A stretch of 64,000 nt of DNA from Thermoanaerobaculum sp. (lineage in GTDB: Bacteria; Acidobacteriota; Thermoanaerobaculia; Multivoradales; UBA5704). The notes beneath the pieces are model-generated. The model did no database searches, had not been told where the DNA came from, and was given only the letters and a program-made list of their open reading frames with translations. Where the stretch lies: contig JAJKHS010000080.1 of NCBI GenBank assembly GCA_021154885.1, positions 62,001 through 126,000 on the forward strand. The letters are read 5' to 3'. The position numbers and the translations under genes are program-made. Positions 1 through 7,953 of this stretch are shown here, one piece after another. Every line of letters begins with the position of its first letter. The stretch's first letter is position 1.

Positions 1-1101
1 GCACTTCTCATACAGCTCGGCCCGGCCCTTCGGCAGGTCGGTGACGCGGTGGTAGTGGACGAGCGTGATCAGCGACAGGAGGAGCGGCGTGGAGGCGATG
101 CGCAGGAGGTTCTCGTTCCCCTTCAGAGATCCCCAGAGCGCTTCGGCTCGCTGCCCGGCCTCCTCGAACGCCCGGCGCTCCACCTTCTGTACCTTCGCCG
201 GATCGGGCGAGGCCCCCAGGAGGCCCACCGCGCGGGTGCGCAGGACCTCGCGATACCAGACTCCGAGAAAACGGCGGATGTCGTCGGCGGTGAACGGCTG
301 GATCTCGTAGGTGCGGAGGGCGGGGAGCTGGTTGTGCCAGCCGGCGACCCGGCAGGTCACGACGTAGTAGTTCTCAGGATAGTCGGCGACCAACCTCTCG
401 ATCTCCTCGACGGCCTGGGCGTGGCGCGTCTCGTCCAGCACCTCGTCGAGACCGTCGAGGAGAACGAGGCAGCCGCCGCGCTTCAGCCAGCGCTCGGGAT
501 AGCCGGCCGGGATCTGTTTAAGCGGCGAGGACTTCGCCAGCAGGGCGGTGAGCGTCTCGTTCCCGGCGCTCCCGAGCTCTCGCAGGCGCGCCAGCAAAGG
601 AAAGGGGCGACGGAGCCGATCGCGCAGCGGGTTCTTCTGGTAACCGGTGAAGACGAGGACGAGATAATCGAGCAGCGTCGACTTGCCCGCTCCCGGGCTG
701 CCCAGGATCGCCAGGCGCCGCTCTTCGGGCTTGAAGATCTCGTTCCAGCCAAAGCGGGGACTGTCCTCGTCTCGCCCGGCGGCCACGCGCAGCGAGACGT
801 AGACCTCCTGCAGCCGCGGCGGATGGAGGTCCGCTTGGTTGTAGACGCCGATCAGCTTGAGCCAGCGGTGGCGGTCCGCCAGCGCTGTCAGATAGCGCTT
901 GCGGAAGCGCCAGCCGAGTCCGGCGAAGGCGGTCTCCAGCCATTTTCCAATCTTCACGGACACCGCCGGGAGCACCTTGGTAAAGAGAAGCGTCACGGCG
1001 GCCGTGATGACGACGAGGAGGACCTTGTCCCCGTTCTGTTGCCAGAAACCGGGAGGCGGTGCCGCAGGGGCAGCCTGGAGGAGGACGAGGATTCCGCTCA
1101 T
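1..1101 (-). CDS. NACHT-domain STAND NTPase, membrane-anchored (3' part outside window)
   Basis: The first 367 codons lie in the window and the gene runs off the left edge. Near the N terminus (about residues 24-43) is a hydrophobic segment, suggesting a single membrane anchor. Walker A reads GSPGAGKST at residues 134-142 and Walker B reads LVLLDGLDEV at about 212-221, the NACHT signature. The last visible residues (GRAELYEKC) match the usual NACHT end region before the helical sensor part. The ATG at 1101 is the first in frame. NACHT proteins are signal-transducing ATPases; in bacteria many are phage-defence sensors, but the C-terminal sensor that would decide this is not visible. The gene is divergent from a broken Uma2-type gene. 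Family call is firm; role is open. Confidence 0.85.
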   Translation of the reverse strand, partial: MSGILVLLQAAPAAPPPGFWQQNGDKVLLVVITAAVTLLFTKVLPAVSVKIGKWLETAFAGLGWRFRKRYLTALADRHRWLKLIGVYNQADLHPPRLQEVYVSLRVAAGRDEDSPRFGWNEIFKPEERRLAILGSPGAGKSTLLDYLVLVFTGYQKNPLRDRLRRPFPLLARLRELGSAGNETLTALLAKSSPLKQIPAGYPERWLKRGGCLVLLDGLDEVLDETRHAQAVEEIERLVADYPENYYVVTCRVAGWHNQLPALRTYEIQPFTADDIRRFLGVWYREVLRTRAVGLLGASPDPAKVQKVERRAFEEAGQRAEALWGSLKGNENLLRIASTPLLLSLITLVHYHRVTDLPKGRAELYEKC

Positions 1102-1233
1102 ACTGAACCTGGAGAGTCTACATCCTTGCCGCCGCCTTATCGCTCACCCGTGCTACCATAGAGACGGTCGGAGTTGCGTGGTCACAAGTTTCGTGATGTG
1201 ATCCCGCGACCCGTCGGGGAAAGGCAGGCACGC

Positions 1234-1714
1234 ATGAGCGCTCTTTTGCTCGAGCAGGAGATCGAATACCCCACCTCCGACGGCCAGCCCATGGCCGAAA
1301 CCCCAGAGCACGTCCAGGCGATCTTCGACCTCCTCCACGGGTTGCAACGTCGCTATGTCACGACGCCGGACGTCTGGGTGGGAGCCAACTTCTTCCTCTT
1401 CTACGAGAGGGGAAATCCCAAGGCCCGCGTGTCTCCGGACGTGATGCTGGCCAAGGGGGTCGCCCCAAGGGGACCGGCAAAACTACCTGCTCTGGCGGGA
1501 GCCTCCCCCGAGCCTGGTGGTGGAGGTGACGTCGCGCAAGACCCGGCGCAAGGACTCGGGACCCAAGAAAACGCTATACGAGCGGATCGGCACCGAGGAG
1601 TACATCCTCTTCGATCCCTTCGGGGATTACCTGCGGCCGCGGTTGCAGGGCTTCAGGCTGCGGCGCAGCCGCTATCAGCCCATTCCTGAAACGAAGAGAG
1701 ACGCGAGAAAATGA
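1234..1714 (+). pseudogene. Uma2-family (DUF820) endonuclease-like gene, frameshifted and short
   Basis: Two reading frames carry consecutive parts of one Uma2-like (PD-(D/E)XK fold) protein. The first, from ATG 1234, runs through ARVSPDVMLAKGV. The second resumes with YLLWREPPPSLVVEVTSRKT. The break falls at about 1460-1475, in a stretch with runs of C and G, so it is a one-base indel or a sequencing error there. The second frame ends at 1714 soon after YILFDPFGDY, earlier than usual for the family (about 180-200 residues). Uma2 proteins are common, multi-copy and of unclear function. Correcting one base would restore a protein of about 160 residues, still short at its C terminus. Confidence 0.75.
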
Positions 1715-1746
1715 GAGGATGAGGCAGGAGTAAGACTACCGCGTCG

Positions 1747-2520
1747 ATGAAGACTTCAGTTCCGTGGCCAAGGCTCGAGGCTGCCTACGAAGCGCGGGTC
1801 AGCACTCGGGCGCAGCGCTCGGTGTCCGCTCACGAGGCGCAAGATCTGAAGTTTGCGGCTGGTCGGTTGGCCGAAGGCAAGGCGATCGGCGAGCTCCTAG
1901 CGGCCAGGTTCAGCGGGCCGGTGCGCGTCCTCGACCTGGGATCTGGCAATGGCGGAGTCGCGTCCGGTGTTGCGAACTTCGAGAGGATGACCGTCGTGGC
2001 GCTGGACCACCGCTTCAATCCCGACCTTCAGCGCCTGTGTTCCGAGACCGGTTTGCGCGTGTTGCAGGTGCTCGGAAACGGCGAGGCTCTGCCGTTTCGG
2101 GACGAGGCCTTCACTGCCGTCCTGTGCCTGGAAACGATCGAGCATGTCTCTCGCCCGGCGCTGCTGGGCGCCGGAATCTTCCGCGTGCTCCGCACCGGGG
2201 GGCTGTGCATGCTGACCACGCCGCCACGGCTGAAGTATCTGTTCCGGCGAGACCCGCATTTCGGAATCCCAGGCCTGCTGGCGCTCCCGGATGGTTTGCA
2301 GCGGCTTGTGGTCACCCGTATCTTTCGCCGTGTCAGCCGTCGAGAGTACGACGTCCAGCATATCTACTGCTACGCAGGCTCCATTGCCCGGTTGTTTCCA
2401 GGACGAAAAATCTTTCAGGGAGTGGGGCAGCCGCCGTCGAACGTGGTGGCAAGGCTGTTCTGGTCGATCCGGCAGAGGTTCTCCTGGGAACGGCTGCTCA
2501 TCTGGAAAGTCGACGCCTGA
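1747..2520 (+). CDS. Class I SAM-dependent methyltransferase (type 11 like)
   Basis: A 257-residue protein with the class I methyltransferase core. Motif I is VLDLGSGNG at 61-69, followed by the acidic strand end ALDHRF and a post-II region ending VLCLETIEHV near residue 134. The 'LxTIEHV' form is typical of methyltransferase 11/12 enzymes that act on quinone, sugar or lipid intermediates. The C-terminal third is rich in Arg and hydrophobics (RIFRRVSRREY), which may help membrane association. It stands alone between the broken Uma2 gene and a convergent DUF481 gene, so context gives no substrate. Confidence 0.8.
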   Translation: MKTSVPWPRLEAAYEARVSTRAQRSVSAHEAQDLKFAAGRLAEGKAIGELLAARFSGPVRVLDLGSGNGGVASGVANFERMTVVALDHRFNPDLQRLCSETGLRVLQVLGNGEALPFRDEAFTAVLCLETIEHVSRPALLGAGIFRVLRTGGLCMLTTPPRLKYLFRRDPHFGIPGLLALPDGLQRLVVTRIFRRVSRREYDVQHIYCYAGSIARLFPGRKIFQGVGQPPSNVVARLFWSIRQRFSWERLLIWKVDA

Positions 2521-2532
2521 CAGATCTGGCCG

Positions 2533-3387
2533 TCAGAGCTTGAGCTCGATCTGTACGATGCCCGCGACGTCGTTTCTCTTGACGGTCGGATCGGCGGGCT
2601 TGCGCTTGTATTCGTCGATCAGGCCGACTTTGAGCTCGAGGTGCTCGGCGACCTCGGCGCCGAGCGCCATGTCGAAGTGGTAGTAAGCATCGGCAAAATC
2701 GCTCGTCTTCCAGAGCGCGAAGGCGCCCTCGGTGAGGTTTGCCGATTTCGAGATTTTCCAGGAGAAGTTCTCGCCCGCCCGTACCGCGCCGCTGCTCGTG
2801 CGGTCGACGTCCGTGTCCTTCTCGAAAATGGCACCCGCTCCGAGATCCGCGGTCAGCTCCCGCTCGTCGGTCTTGATCAGGCGGACGCCGACGCCGGCTG
2901 TGGGAGAGAAGAGGTAGTCGATCTCCTTGAACCGGTCCCTCAGGTACTGAGCGTCTCCGAACACGAACCAGCGGGGCCGGAAGTAGTACTCGTCACGGAG
3001 TTGGGCGAAGGTGCGGTCGACGGTGCTCTCGCCGTTCTCGGAGTTGCGGAGATAGAAGGCGTCGGCCTTGACGAGGTTCTTCGTCCGCGGGTCGTACTGG
3101 CCGGAGAGCGCCAGGTTGAAGCTCCGGGTGCTGCTGTTGCCGCTGGTGAAGTTGAAGCCGGCGGCGAACTTGCCGGTGAGAGGCTTGGGCTTTTTCTTAT
3201 CCTTGTCCTCAGGCTCCTTCGGCTTGTTCTCCGCCTCCTGGGCGAGGGCGTCGCCGGTGGGCTTGTCCGCGGCTCCCGGTGGCGGCGGCGAAGGGGGAGC
3301 AGCCTGTTGCGGCGCCTGGGCCTCCGCGAGGCCGAACGCTGCCAGCATGCAGACTGACAAGACGAAGATCGTGATCCTTCGATTCAC
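2533..3387 (-). CDS. DUF481 outer-membrane beta-barrel protein (YdiY-like)
   Basis: A 284-residue secreted protein. I start it at GTG 3387, preceded by GAGGGAGG; the frame stays open upstream to 3591 but that part is not protein-like. Residues 1-24 form a signal peptide (hydrophobic core ending AEAQA). A Pro- and Lys-rich linker follows (about 25-72, with KEPEDKDKKKPKPL). From about 73 the sequence alternates as amphipathic strands (GKFAAGFNFTSGNSSTRSF) and ends IVQIELKL, as in DUF481 barrels. DUF481 proteins sit in the outer membrane; E. coli YdiY is described as salt-induced, function unknown. It converges on the methyltransferase gene with 12 bp between. Confidence 0.8.
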   Translation of the reverse strand: MNRRITIFVLSVCMLAAFGLAEAQAPQQAAPPSPPPPGAADKPTGDALAQEAENKPKEPEDKDKKKPKPLTGKFAAGFNFTSGNSSTRSFNLALSGQYDPRTKNLVKADAFYLRNSENGESTVDRTFAQLRDEYYFRPRWFVFGDAQYLRDRFKEIDYLFSPTAGVGVRLIKTDERELTADLGAGAIFEKDTDVDRTSSGAVRAGENFSWKISKSANLTEGAFALWKTSDFADAYYHFDMALGAEVAEHLELKVGLIDEYKRKPADPTVKRNDVAGIVQIELKL

Positions 3388-3590
3388 GGGCTCACCCTCC
3401 CTCAAATTACGGTTTGGTACAGCGGCAGGAGAGATGAGCAAATCCGATGCCATCGAGGAGGGGAAGACTTCAGGGCTCCCGCTGTCCCGTCTCCGAGCAC
3501 GGCCTGCACCTTTTCTATTGAGGCCCCGCTCTCCGGTTGGACGCTCAAAGACCTTCCACGCTGAATCCTCTCGACCGAAAGGAGAACGCA

Positions 3591-3944
3591 ATGCGCAAGA
3601 ACCTGTTCGGATTAGTGATCGCAGCCGCCGCCCTGCTGGCCGTCTTGAGCGTGGGGCCGGCCTGCGCCGCCGACCTCGCCGGCAACCCGGCCGCCGTCGC
3701 CGCGGTGACAGCGCCCTCGCCGCTGCCGGCCAACTGTGGGACGGGAGTCGTCCTCCCTAGCCAGACCGCGGGGGCCGAGACCTGCCCGGCCGCTCCTGTG
3801 ACCGAGAGCACCGTCCCCGCTTTCATGAATCCGCCGGAACACCGCCTGGGTTACTGCCACTGCGGCTGCGTGAACCAGCGTGTCTGCCGGACCAGCGCCG
3901 ACTGCGGCGGCGCCTCCTGCGATCAGGCGATCTCCTGCTGCTGA
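3591..3944 (+). CDS. Small secreted protein with Cys-rich C terminus
   Basis: A 117-residue protein started at ATG 3591, six bases after AAAGGAG; an in-frame start at 3537 lacks such a site. Residues 1-25 are a signal peptide (hydrophobic run ending ACAA). A Pro/Ala-rich middle with two cysteines leads to a compact tail in which the last 30 residues hold eight cysteines, beginning YCHCGC and ending ISCC. This suggests a disulfide-bonded or metal-binding exported module. I recognise no family. It is divergent from the DUF481 gene. Other small Cys-containing secreted proteins occur at 16276-16758 and 60976-61197, but they align poorly with this one. Confidence 0.65.
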   Translation: MRKNLFGLVIAAAALLAVLSVGPACAADLAGNPAAVAAVTAPSPLPANCGTGVVLPSQTAGAETCPAAPVTESTVPAFMNPPEHRLGYCHCGCVNQRVCRTSADCGGASCDQAISCC

Positions 3945-3996
3945 GCCCTTTGGGGGCCGGACTCCTCAGGGGCGGCCCGTCGGGTCGCCCCATCTC

Positions 3997-5844
3997 CTAC
4001 CGCCGCACGGTGATCCCGAGTTGGACCAGCCGCGGCGCCCCCAAAGTCTCCAGCGGCGTGCGGCCGGTAGTAACCTTTTCATTGAAGAGATTCTCGGCCG
4101 AGAGGAAGACCTCCACGCGGTTCCCCAGGGGGCGGCGCAACGCGAGGTCCGCCACGAAGAAGGACGGCAGGGGAAGCTGGTTCAGATCGTCGTCGAACTG
4201 GGAGCCCGCCCAGCGGCCCTGGAGGAGGACGAGCACCGGGCCGGCCCAGGTGAGGCCCAGGGAACCCTGGTTGAGGGGAGCCTGCGGCACCCGCAGGCCC
4301 GTGCGCTCCACCCGCGAGTCCGAGTAGAGATAGGACGCCTGCACCTGCCAGCGGTCGAAGAGCCGGAGCCGCGCCTCGGCTTCGAGGCCGTCGACCGTCA
4401 CCCGGTCCAGGTTCTCCCGCCGGCGGGTGATGAGCTGCGGAGTGACCGAGAGGGTGACGTTGCCCACGGCACCATCCAGCCGGTTGTGGAAGGCGTTGAC
4501 GCGGACGAAGACTCGGGAGCTCGGGACGAGGTCGGCCCCGATCTCGGCGCCCAGCAGGCTCTCCTCCCCCAGGTTCGGGTTGGCGTCCGTCTCGACGTTG
4601 CCCACCCGGAACGGCCGGTAGAGCTCGTTGAGGGTCGGAGCCCGAAAGCCCCGATACAACGAGCCGCGCAGGGTGATGGCGTCCGTGGCCCGGAAGAGGG
4701 CGCCGACGCGCGGGTTGAAGCTGGAGCGGGTGCGCTGGCTCGCCCAGAGGTCGAAGCGGCCGCCCGCGAGGAGATCGAGACGGGGAGAGACGCCCACGGT
4801 CTGCTGGGCATAGAGGCCGCCCAGGGTCTGATCCTGGACGTCCCAGGAGGCGCGGCGCAGGTCCGCTCCCACCAGCAGGCCGCTGCCGGAGCGCCAGGCG
4901 GCCGATCCCCCGAAGCCCTGGGTGCGGAAGTCCTGCTCGGCGGTGAGAAACTCGCGCGAGCGATCCGGCAGGATGCGGGAGAAGGTGCTCTGAAAGCGCT
5001 GGGTCTGGCCGTAGAGGTCCCAGATCCAATGCTCGCCGCCATAACCCGCGTCGAGCGTCTGGAGGCTCGTGTCGTTGCGTTGCAGGGCCGTGCCGTTCCC
5101 CCGGTTCTCGTGGAAGACGTTCAAGCCCGCGTGATAGCTCCCCCACTGGAAGCGGCCGTAGAGGGTGCCGAAGCCCACGGTGGCGCGGCGGTCCACGGCG
5201 CCGCGGTCCTCGGGGGAGAGGATGTAAAAACCGTTCGTATCGAAGAGGCGGCCGGCGAGGGTCCAGCCCCAGGGCTTTCCACCGGTGGAAGCGTCGGAGG
5301 CAAAGACCTCGGCGTCGCTGGTGGTGCGGTCGCCGCCGCGGACGCTGGCCTCCAGCGTGCCTGGCCGCGGAGCCCGGGGGAGGAGCTGGATGGCCCCGCC
5401 CAGGGCCGCGCTGCCATAGAGCTGCGAGAGCGCGCCCCGCGCCACCTCGACCGATTGCAGGGCCGAGACGGGCAGACGGTTCCAATAGACCCAGCCGCCA
5501 AAGGGGTCGTTCAGCGGCGTGCCGTCGAACAGGACCAGGGTGCGGCTCGCCCCGCTGGGTCCGAGGCCACGCAGCGAGACACCCTGCGAGGTTGGGTGGG
5601 CCGTCAAGCTGCTCGAGCGGCGCAGCAGGCTGAAGCCGGGGATCTGGCGGAGCTGATCGTCGAGAGTCAGGCTGGGCGAGCGGGCCAGGTCCCCGCGGCT
5701 GAGGGCGGAGGTGGCGGAGACCGCGTCCACCAGACGCTGCTCGCTCTTGGCGGCGGTGACGACGAGGGTGTCGGCGAAGGAGGGACCCTCCTCAGGGTTG
5801 GCAGCCTGCAACAGGGCGAGAAGAAAGAGGAGATTGAGGCCCAT
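3997..5844 (-). CDS. TonB-dependent outer-membrane receptor, last gene of the XoxF/caa3 operon
   Basis: A 615-residue receptor. It has a short signal peptide, a TonB-box-like DTLVVTA just after it, a plug domain (VSLRGLGPSGASRTLVLFDG and later RGALSQLYGSAALGGAI) and a 22-strand-type barrel with closing motifs (YRGFRAPTLNELY, NPNLGEESL, LFNEKVTTGRTPLETLG). It ends GITVRR rather than in the usual aromatic residue. It starts 8 bp after the YVTN propeller gene, so it belongs to the PQQ-dehydrogenase operon. From that context I infer a substrate connected with the enzyme: PQQ (as for E. coli PqqU/YncD) or a lanthanide chelate (as for methylotroph LutH). A siderophore or cobalamin substrate cannot be excluded by sequence alone. 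Confidence 0.9.
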   Translation of the reverse strand: MGLNLLFLLALLQAANPEEGPSFADTLVVTAAKSEQRLVDAVSATSALSRGDLARSPSLTLDDQLRQIPGFSLLRRSSSLTAHPTSQGVSLRGLGPSGASRTLVLFDGTPLNDPFGGWVYWNRLPVSALQSVEVARGALSQLYGSAALGGAIQLLPRAPRPGTLEASVRGGDRTTSDAEVFASDASTGGKPWGWTLAGRLFDTNGFYILSPEDRGAVDRRATVGFGTLYGRFQWGSYHAGLNVFHENRGNGTALQRNDTSLQTLDAGYGGEHWIWDLYGQTQRFQSTFSRILPDRSREFLTAEQDFRTQGFGGSAAWRSGSGLLVGADLRRASWDVQDQTLGGLYAQQTVGVSPRLDLLAGGRFDLWASQRTRSSFNPRVGALFRATDAITLRGSLYRGFRAPTLNELYRPFRVGNVETDANPNLGEESLLGAEIGADLVPSSRVFVRVNAFHNRLDGAVGNVTLSVTPQLITRRRENLDRVTVDGLEAEARLRLFDRWQVQASYLYSDSRVERTGLRVPQAPLNQGSLGLTWAGPVLVLLQGRWAGSQFDDDLNQLPLPSFFVADLALRRPLGNRVEVFLSAENLFNEKVTTGRTPLETLGAPRLVQLGITVRR

Positions 5845-5852
5845 GGGTCACC

Positions 5853-6869
5853 TCAGCGCGGCCCGATCGCCACACCCCACGCCCCCTGCCCGGCCGGAAT
5901 AGTGGCCACGACTTTGAGGGTCGCGGCGTCGAGCACGGAGACGTCATTGGAGACGCCGTTGGCGGTATAGATCTTCTTGCCGTCCCGGGTGACGGCGATT
6001 CCCCAGGGCCGCTTGCCCACGGGCACGTTGGCGAGCAGCTTCCCGGTCATCGCATCGAGCACGGCGACGGCGTTGCCGTGGCCGTTGGCGACGTAAACGC
6101 GCCTGCCGTCTGGCGAGACGACGACGCCCACGGGGTGGGAGCCGGGAATGGGAATGGATTTCAGCACCTGGTGCCGGGTGGTGTCGATCACGGAGACCGT
6201 GCCGCCGATCTCGGCGGTCACCCAGGCCCGCTTGCCATCGGGCGAGAAGGCGGCGGCGCGGGGGCGCGGGTCCACCAGGAAGCTCGCCACCACCTTGTTG
6301 GCCCGGGTGTCGATCACCGAGACGGTGTTGCTCGTCTCCGCCGTGACGTAGACCCAGCGGCCGTCGGGGCTCAGGGCCACGCCCTCGGGCTCGATGCCCA
6401 CCACCAGCGCCGCGACGACCTTCTGCCGTTTGACGTCGGTGACCGTGGCCGTGCCGGCGTCCTCGTTGGAGGCGTAGAGGCGGGAGCCGTCGCGGCTGAG
6501 GGCGAAGCGCTCGGGATTGCTGCCGGCGTCGAAGCGCGCCACGACCTTGCGGGTGGCGGTGTCGAGGGCCACGATGGCATCGCCGGGCCCCTGGACGTTG
6601 TGGTCGAGGTCGCTCAGGGCGACGTAGACCCGTCTGCCATCCGCGCTGACCTCGATCCCCCGCGGCCGGGAGCCCACGTTGACGGTGCCAACCACCTTGT
6701 CGGTTGCCGTGTCGATCACCGTCACCGTTCCGGCCAGCTCGTTGGAGACCCAGGCCAGGGGGGCGGCGGCAACAGGGACTGTAAATAGCAGGAAAGAAAT
6801 TAAAAAATCCGCTGCGTTTCGGCGAAGGTTGTAGGGGCGCAATTCATTGCGCCCGGCGGTGCGGCTCAT
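5853..6869 (-). CDS. YVTN-type seven-bladed beta-propeller, PQQ-system associated (YncE-like)
   Basis: A 338-residue protein, exported by an N-terminal hydrophobic segment (ISFLLFTVPVAAA), then made almost wholly of repeats of the form SPDGRRVYVAN..SNTVSVIDT. Six to seven repeats are visible, consistent with one propeller. Propellers of this kind accompany PQQ-dependent alcohol dehydrogenase clusters, and E. coli YncE is encoded next to the TonB receptor YncD, as here. Its role is probably periplasmic binding. The start overlaps the upstream gene by 4 bp. The first codons (GRNELRPYNLRR) contain a 20-bp palindrome at 6835-6854, so the N terminus looks extended by a repeat insertion ahead of the true signal peptide. 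Confidence 0.85.
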   Translation of the reverse strand: MSRTAGRNELRPYNLRRNAADFLISFLLFTVPVAAAPLAWVSNELAGTVTVIDTATDKVVGTVNVGSRPRGIEVSADGRRVYVALSDLDHNVQGPGDAIVALDTATRKVVARFDAGSNPERFALSRDGSRLYASNEDAGTATVTDVKRQKVVAALVVGIEPEGVALSPDGRWVYVTAETSNTVSVIDTRANKVVASFLVDPRPRAAAFSPDGKRAWVTAEIGGTVSVIDTTRHQVLKSIPIPGSHPVGVVVSPDGRRVYVANGHGNAVAVLDAMTGKLLANVPVGKRPWGIAVTRDGKKIYTANGVSNDVSVLDAATLKVVATIPAGQGAWGVAIGPR

Positions 6870-7567
6870 TCCTGCACCTCCTTCACCAGCTTCCCCGCCG
6901 CATCCACCAGATACACCGGCTGCACGAGGTGATGATCCTGAGGATCGAAGCCGAGCTGCGCCCCCTTGTGGCCGTCGAAACGCATCGTGGCGAGGGCTTT
7001 TTGAAGATCCTCGACCGCACCCGCGGGAGAGCGCAGCGCGACTTCGGCGGCGACCTTCACGGCCATCCAGCCCCGCCAGGCCTCCTCGTCCATGGGGGCG
7101 TCGTAGCGGCGGCGGAAGCGCAGGTTGAGGCTGTCGGCGCCATAGTGCTTCAGGTCCGGGTGCCAGTCGGCGACGTGAACGTCCTGGCGATCCCCCAGGG
7201 CCCGGCGGCGCGTCGCCGGGCTGGAGGCGACGTGGAAGACCCTGGGGCGGACGGGGGACGGCGCATCCAATGGAGCTACGGTGAAGAAGAGGACTCGCGA
7301 TTCCTCGGCCGGCGCCGTCTCCCCCACCAGGGCGTGGACGGCGGAGCCGGTGGCGGTCAGCTCGAGCTTCACCTGCAGCAGTCCGGCCGTCTGACGCGCC
7401 TCCTCCGCTGCCATCGTCGCACCTTTCCCGGCGGACCCGGGCGGCAGGAGGAGACCGATCTGGATCACCCGCGGAATCGGGCCGGCTGCCAGGGCCGGCC
7501 GCACGCCGAGCCTGGCCAGGACGCCGGCGGCGAGGAGCGACCGGAGGAGCTCGCGGCGGGTGGTCAT
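6866..7567 (-). CDS. ABC-type substrate-binding-like protein of PQQ alcohol dehydrogenase systems
   Basis: A 233-residue protein with a twin-arginine-like leader (MTTRRELLRSLLAAGVLARLG, cleavage near LAAG). The body begins IQIGLLLPPGS, as in type I periplasmic binding folds, and has LNLRFRRRYDAPMDEEAWRG, a pattern seen in the binding protein that accompanies PQQ-dependent alcohol dehydrogenases. It is shorter than usual for that family (normally over 300), as if the central part of the first lobe were reduced. No ABC permease or ATPase lies in the operon, so it may act as an accessory factor rather than in transport. It overlaps both neighbours by 1-4 bp. Confidence 0.7.
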   Translation of the reverse strand: MTTRRELLRSLLAAGVLARLGVRPALAAGPIPRVIQIGLLLPPGSAGKGATMAAEEARQTAGLLQVKLELTATGSAVHALVGETAPAEESRVLFFTVAPLDAPSPVRPRVFHVASSPATRRRALGDRQDVHVADWHPDLKHYGADSLNLRFRRRYDAPMDEEAWRGWMAVKVAAEVALRSPAGAVEDLQKALATMRFDGHKGAQLGFDPQDHHLVQPVYLVDAAGKLVKEVQE

Positions 7568-7953
7568 CAGCGCAGAGTGTAGAGGAAAGCCGCGATGTCC
7601 CGGCCGTCCTGCTCGCCGACCCCCATCTCGGGCATGGCGGAGCCGGGCTCGATCGCCTGGGGATCGCGGATCCAGCGGATCATGTTCTGCGGCTCGTTGG
7701 GCAGCCGGCCGGCCAGATAGGCCCGCTTGGCGATGCCGTCGAGGGGAGGCCCGATGGTGCCGTCGGCCCCGGAGACGCCCGGGATGGTGTGGCAGGACTC
7801 GCAGCCATACTTGCGGACGAGCCCCTTGCCCCGGCCCGGCTCGCCGCCCGTCATCGCCGCCGCCTGCCGCTCGACGCTGCCGCCGCAGCCGCAGAGCATG
7901 GAGAGGGCCAGCGCCAGGCCGGCGGCCACGGCCCCTTGGCTCTCACGCCTCAC
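7567..7953 (-). CDS. c-type cytochrome, monohaem lipoprotein
   Basis: A 128-residue protein. The N terminus ends in a lipobox-like SMLCGC, so it is probably anchored in a membrane on the outer face. One haem site, CESCH (residues 50-54), and a C-terminal methionine ligand region (GSAMPEMGV) make a class I cytochrome c. Its start overlaps the end of ctaG by 11 bp, and its stop overlaps the next start by 1 bp, so translation is likely coupled. In this operon it is a candidate electron carrier between the dehydrogenase and the oxidase. Confidence 0.88.
   Translation of the reverse strand: MRRESQGAVAAGLALALSMLCGCGGSVERQAAAMTGGEPGRGKGLVRKYGCESCHTIPGVSGADGTIGPPLDGIAKRAYLAGRLPNEPQNMIRWIRDPQAIEPGSAMPEMGVGEQDGRDIAAFLYTLR

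Noticed and set aside
49-1161. Plus-strand frame opposite the NACHT gene
   Set aside because: The minus strand has Walker A and B motifs in frame with no stop to the window edge; the plus frame is Arg/Gln/Glu-rich filler.
3388-3591. Longer N terminus for the DUF481 protein
   Set aside because: It would bury the signal peptide 68 residues in, and GTG 3387 has a good ribosome site.
3880-5970. A 696-codon plus-strand frame opposite the TonB receptor gene
   Set aside because: Antisense shadow; the minus-strand protein has clear plug and barrel motifs, this one has none.
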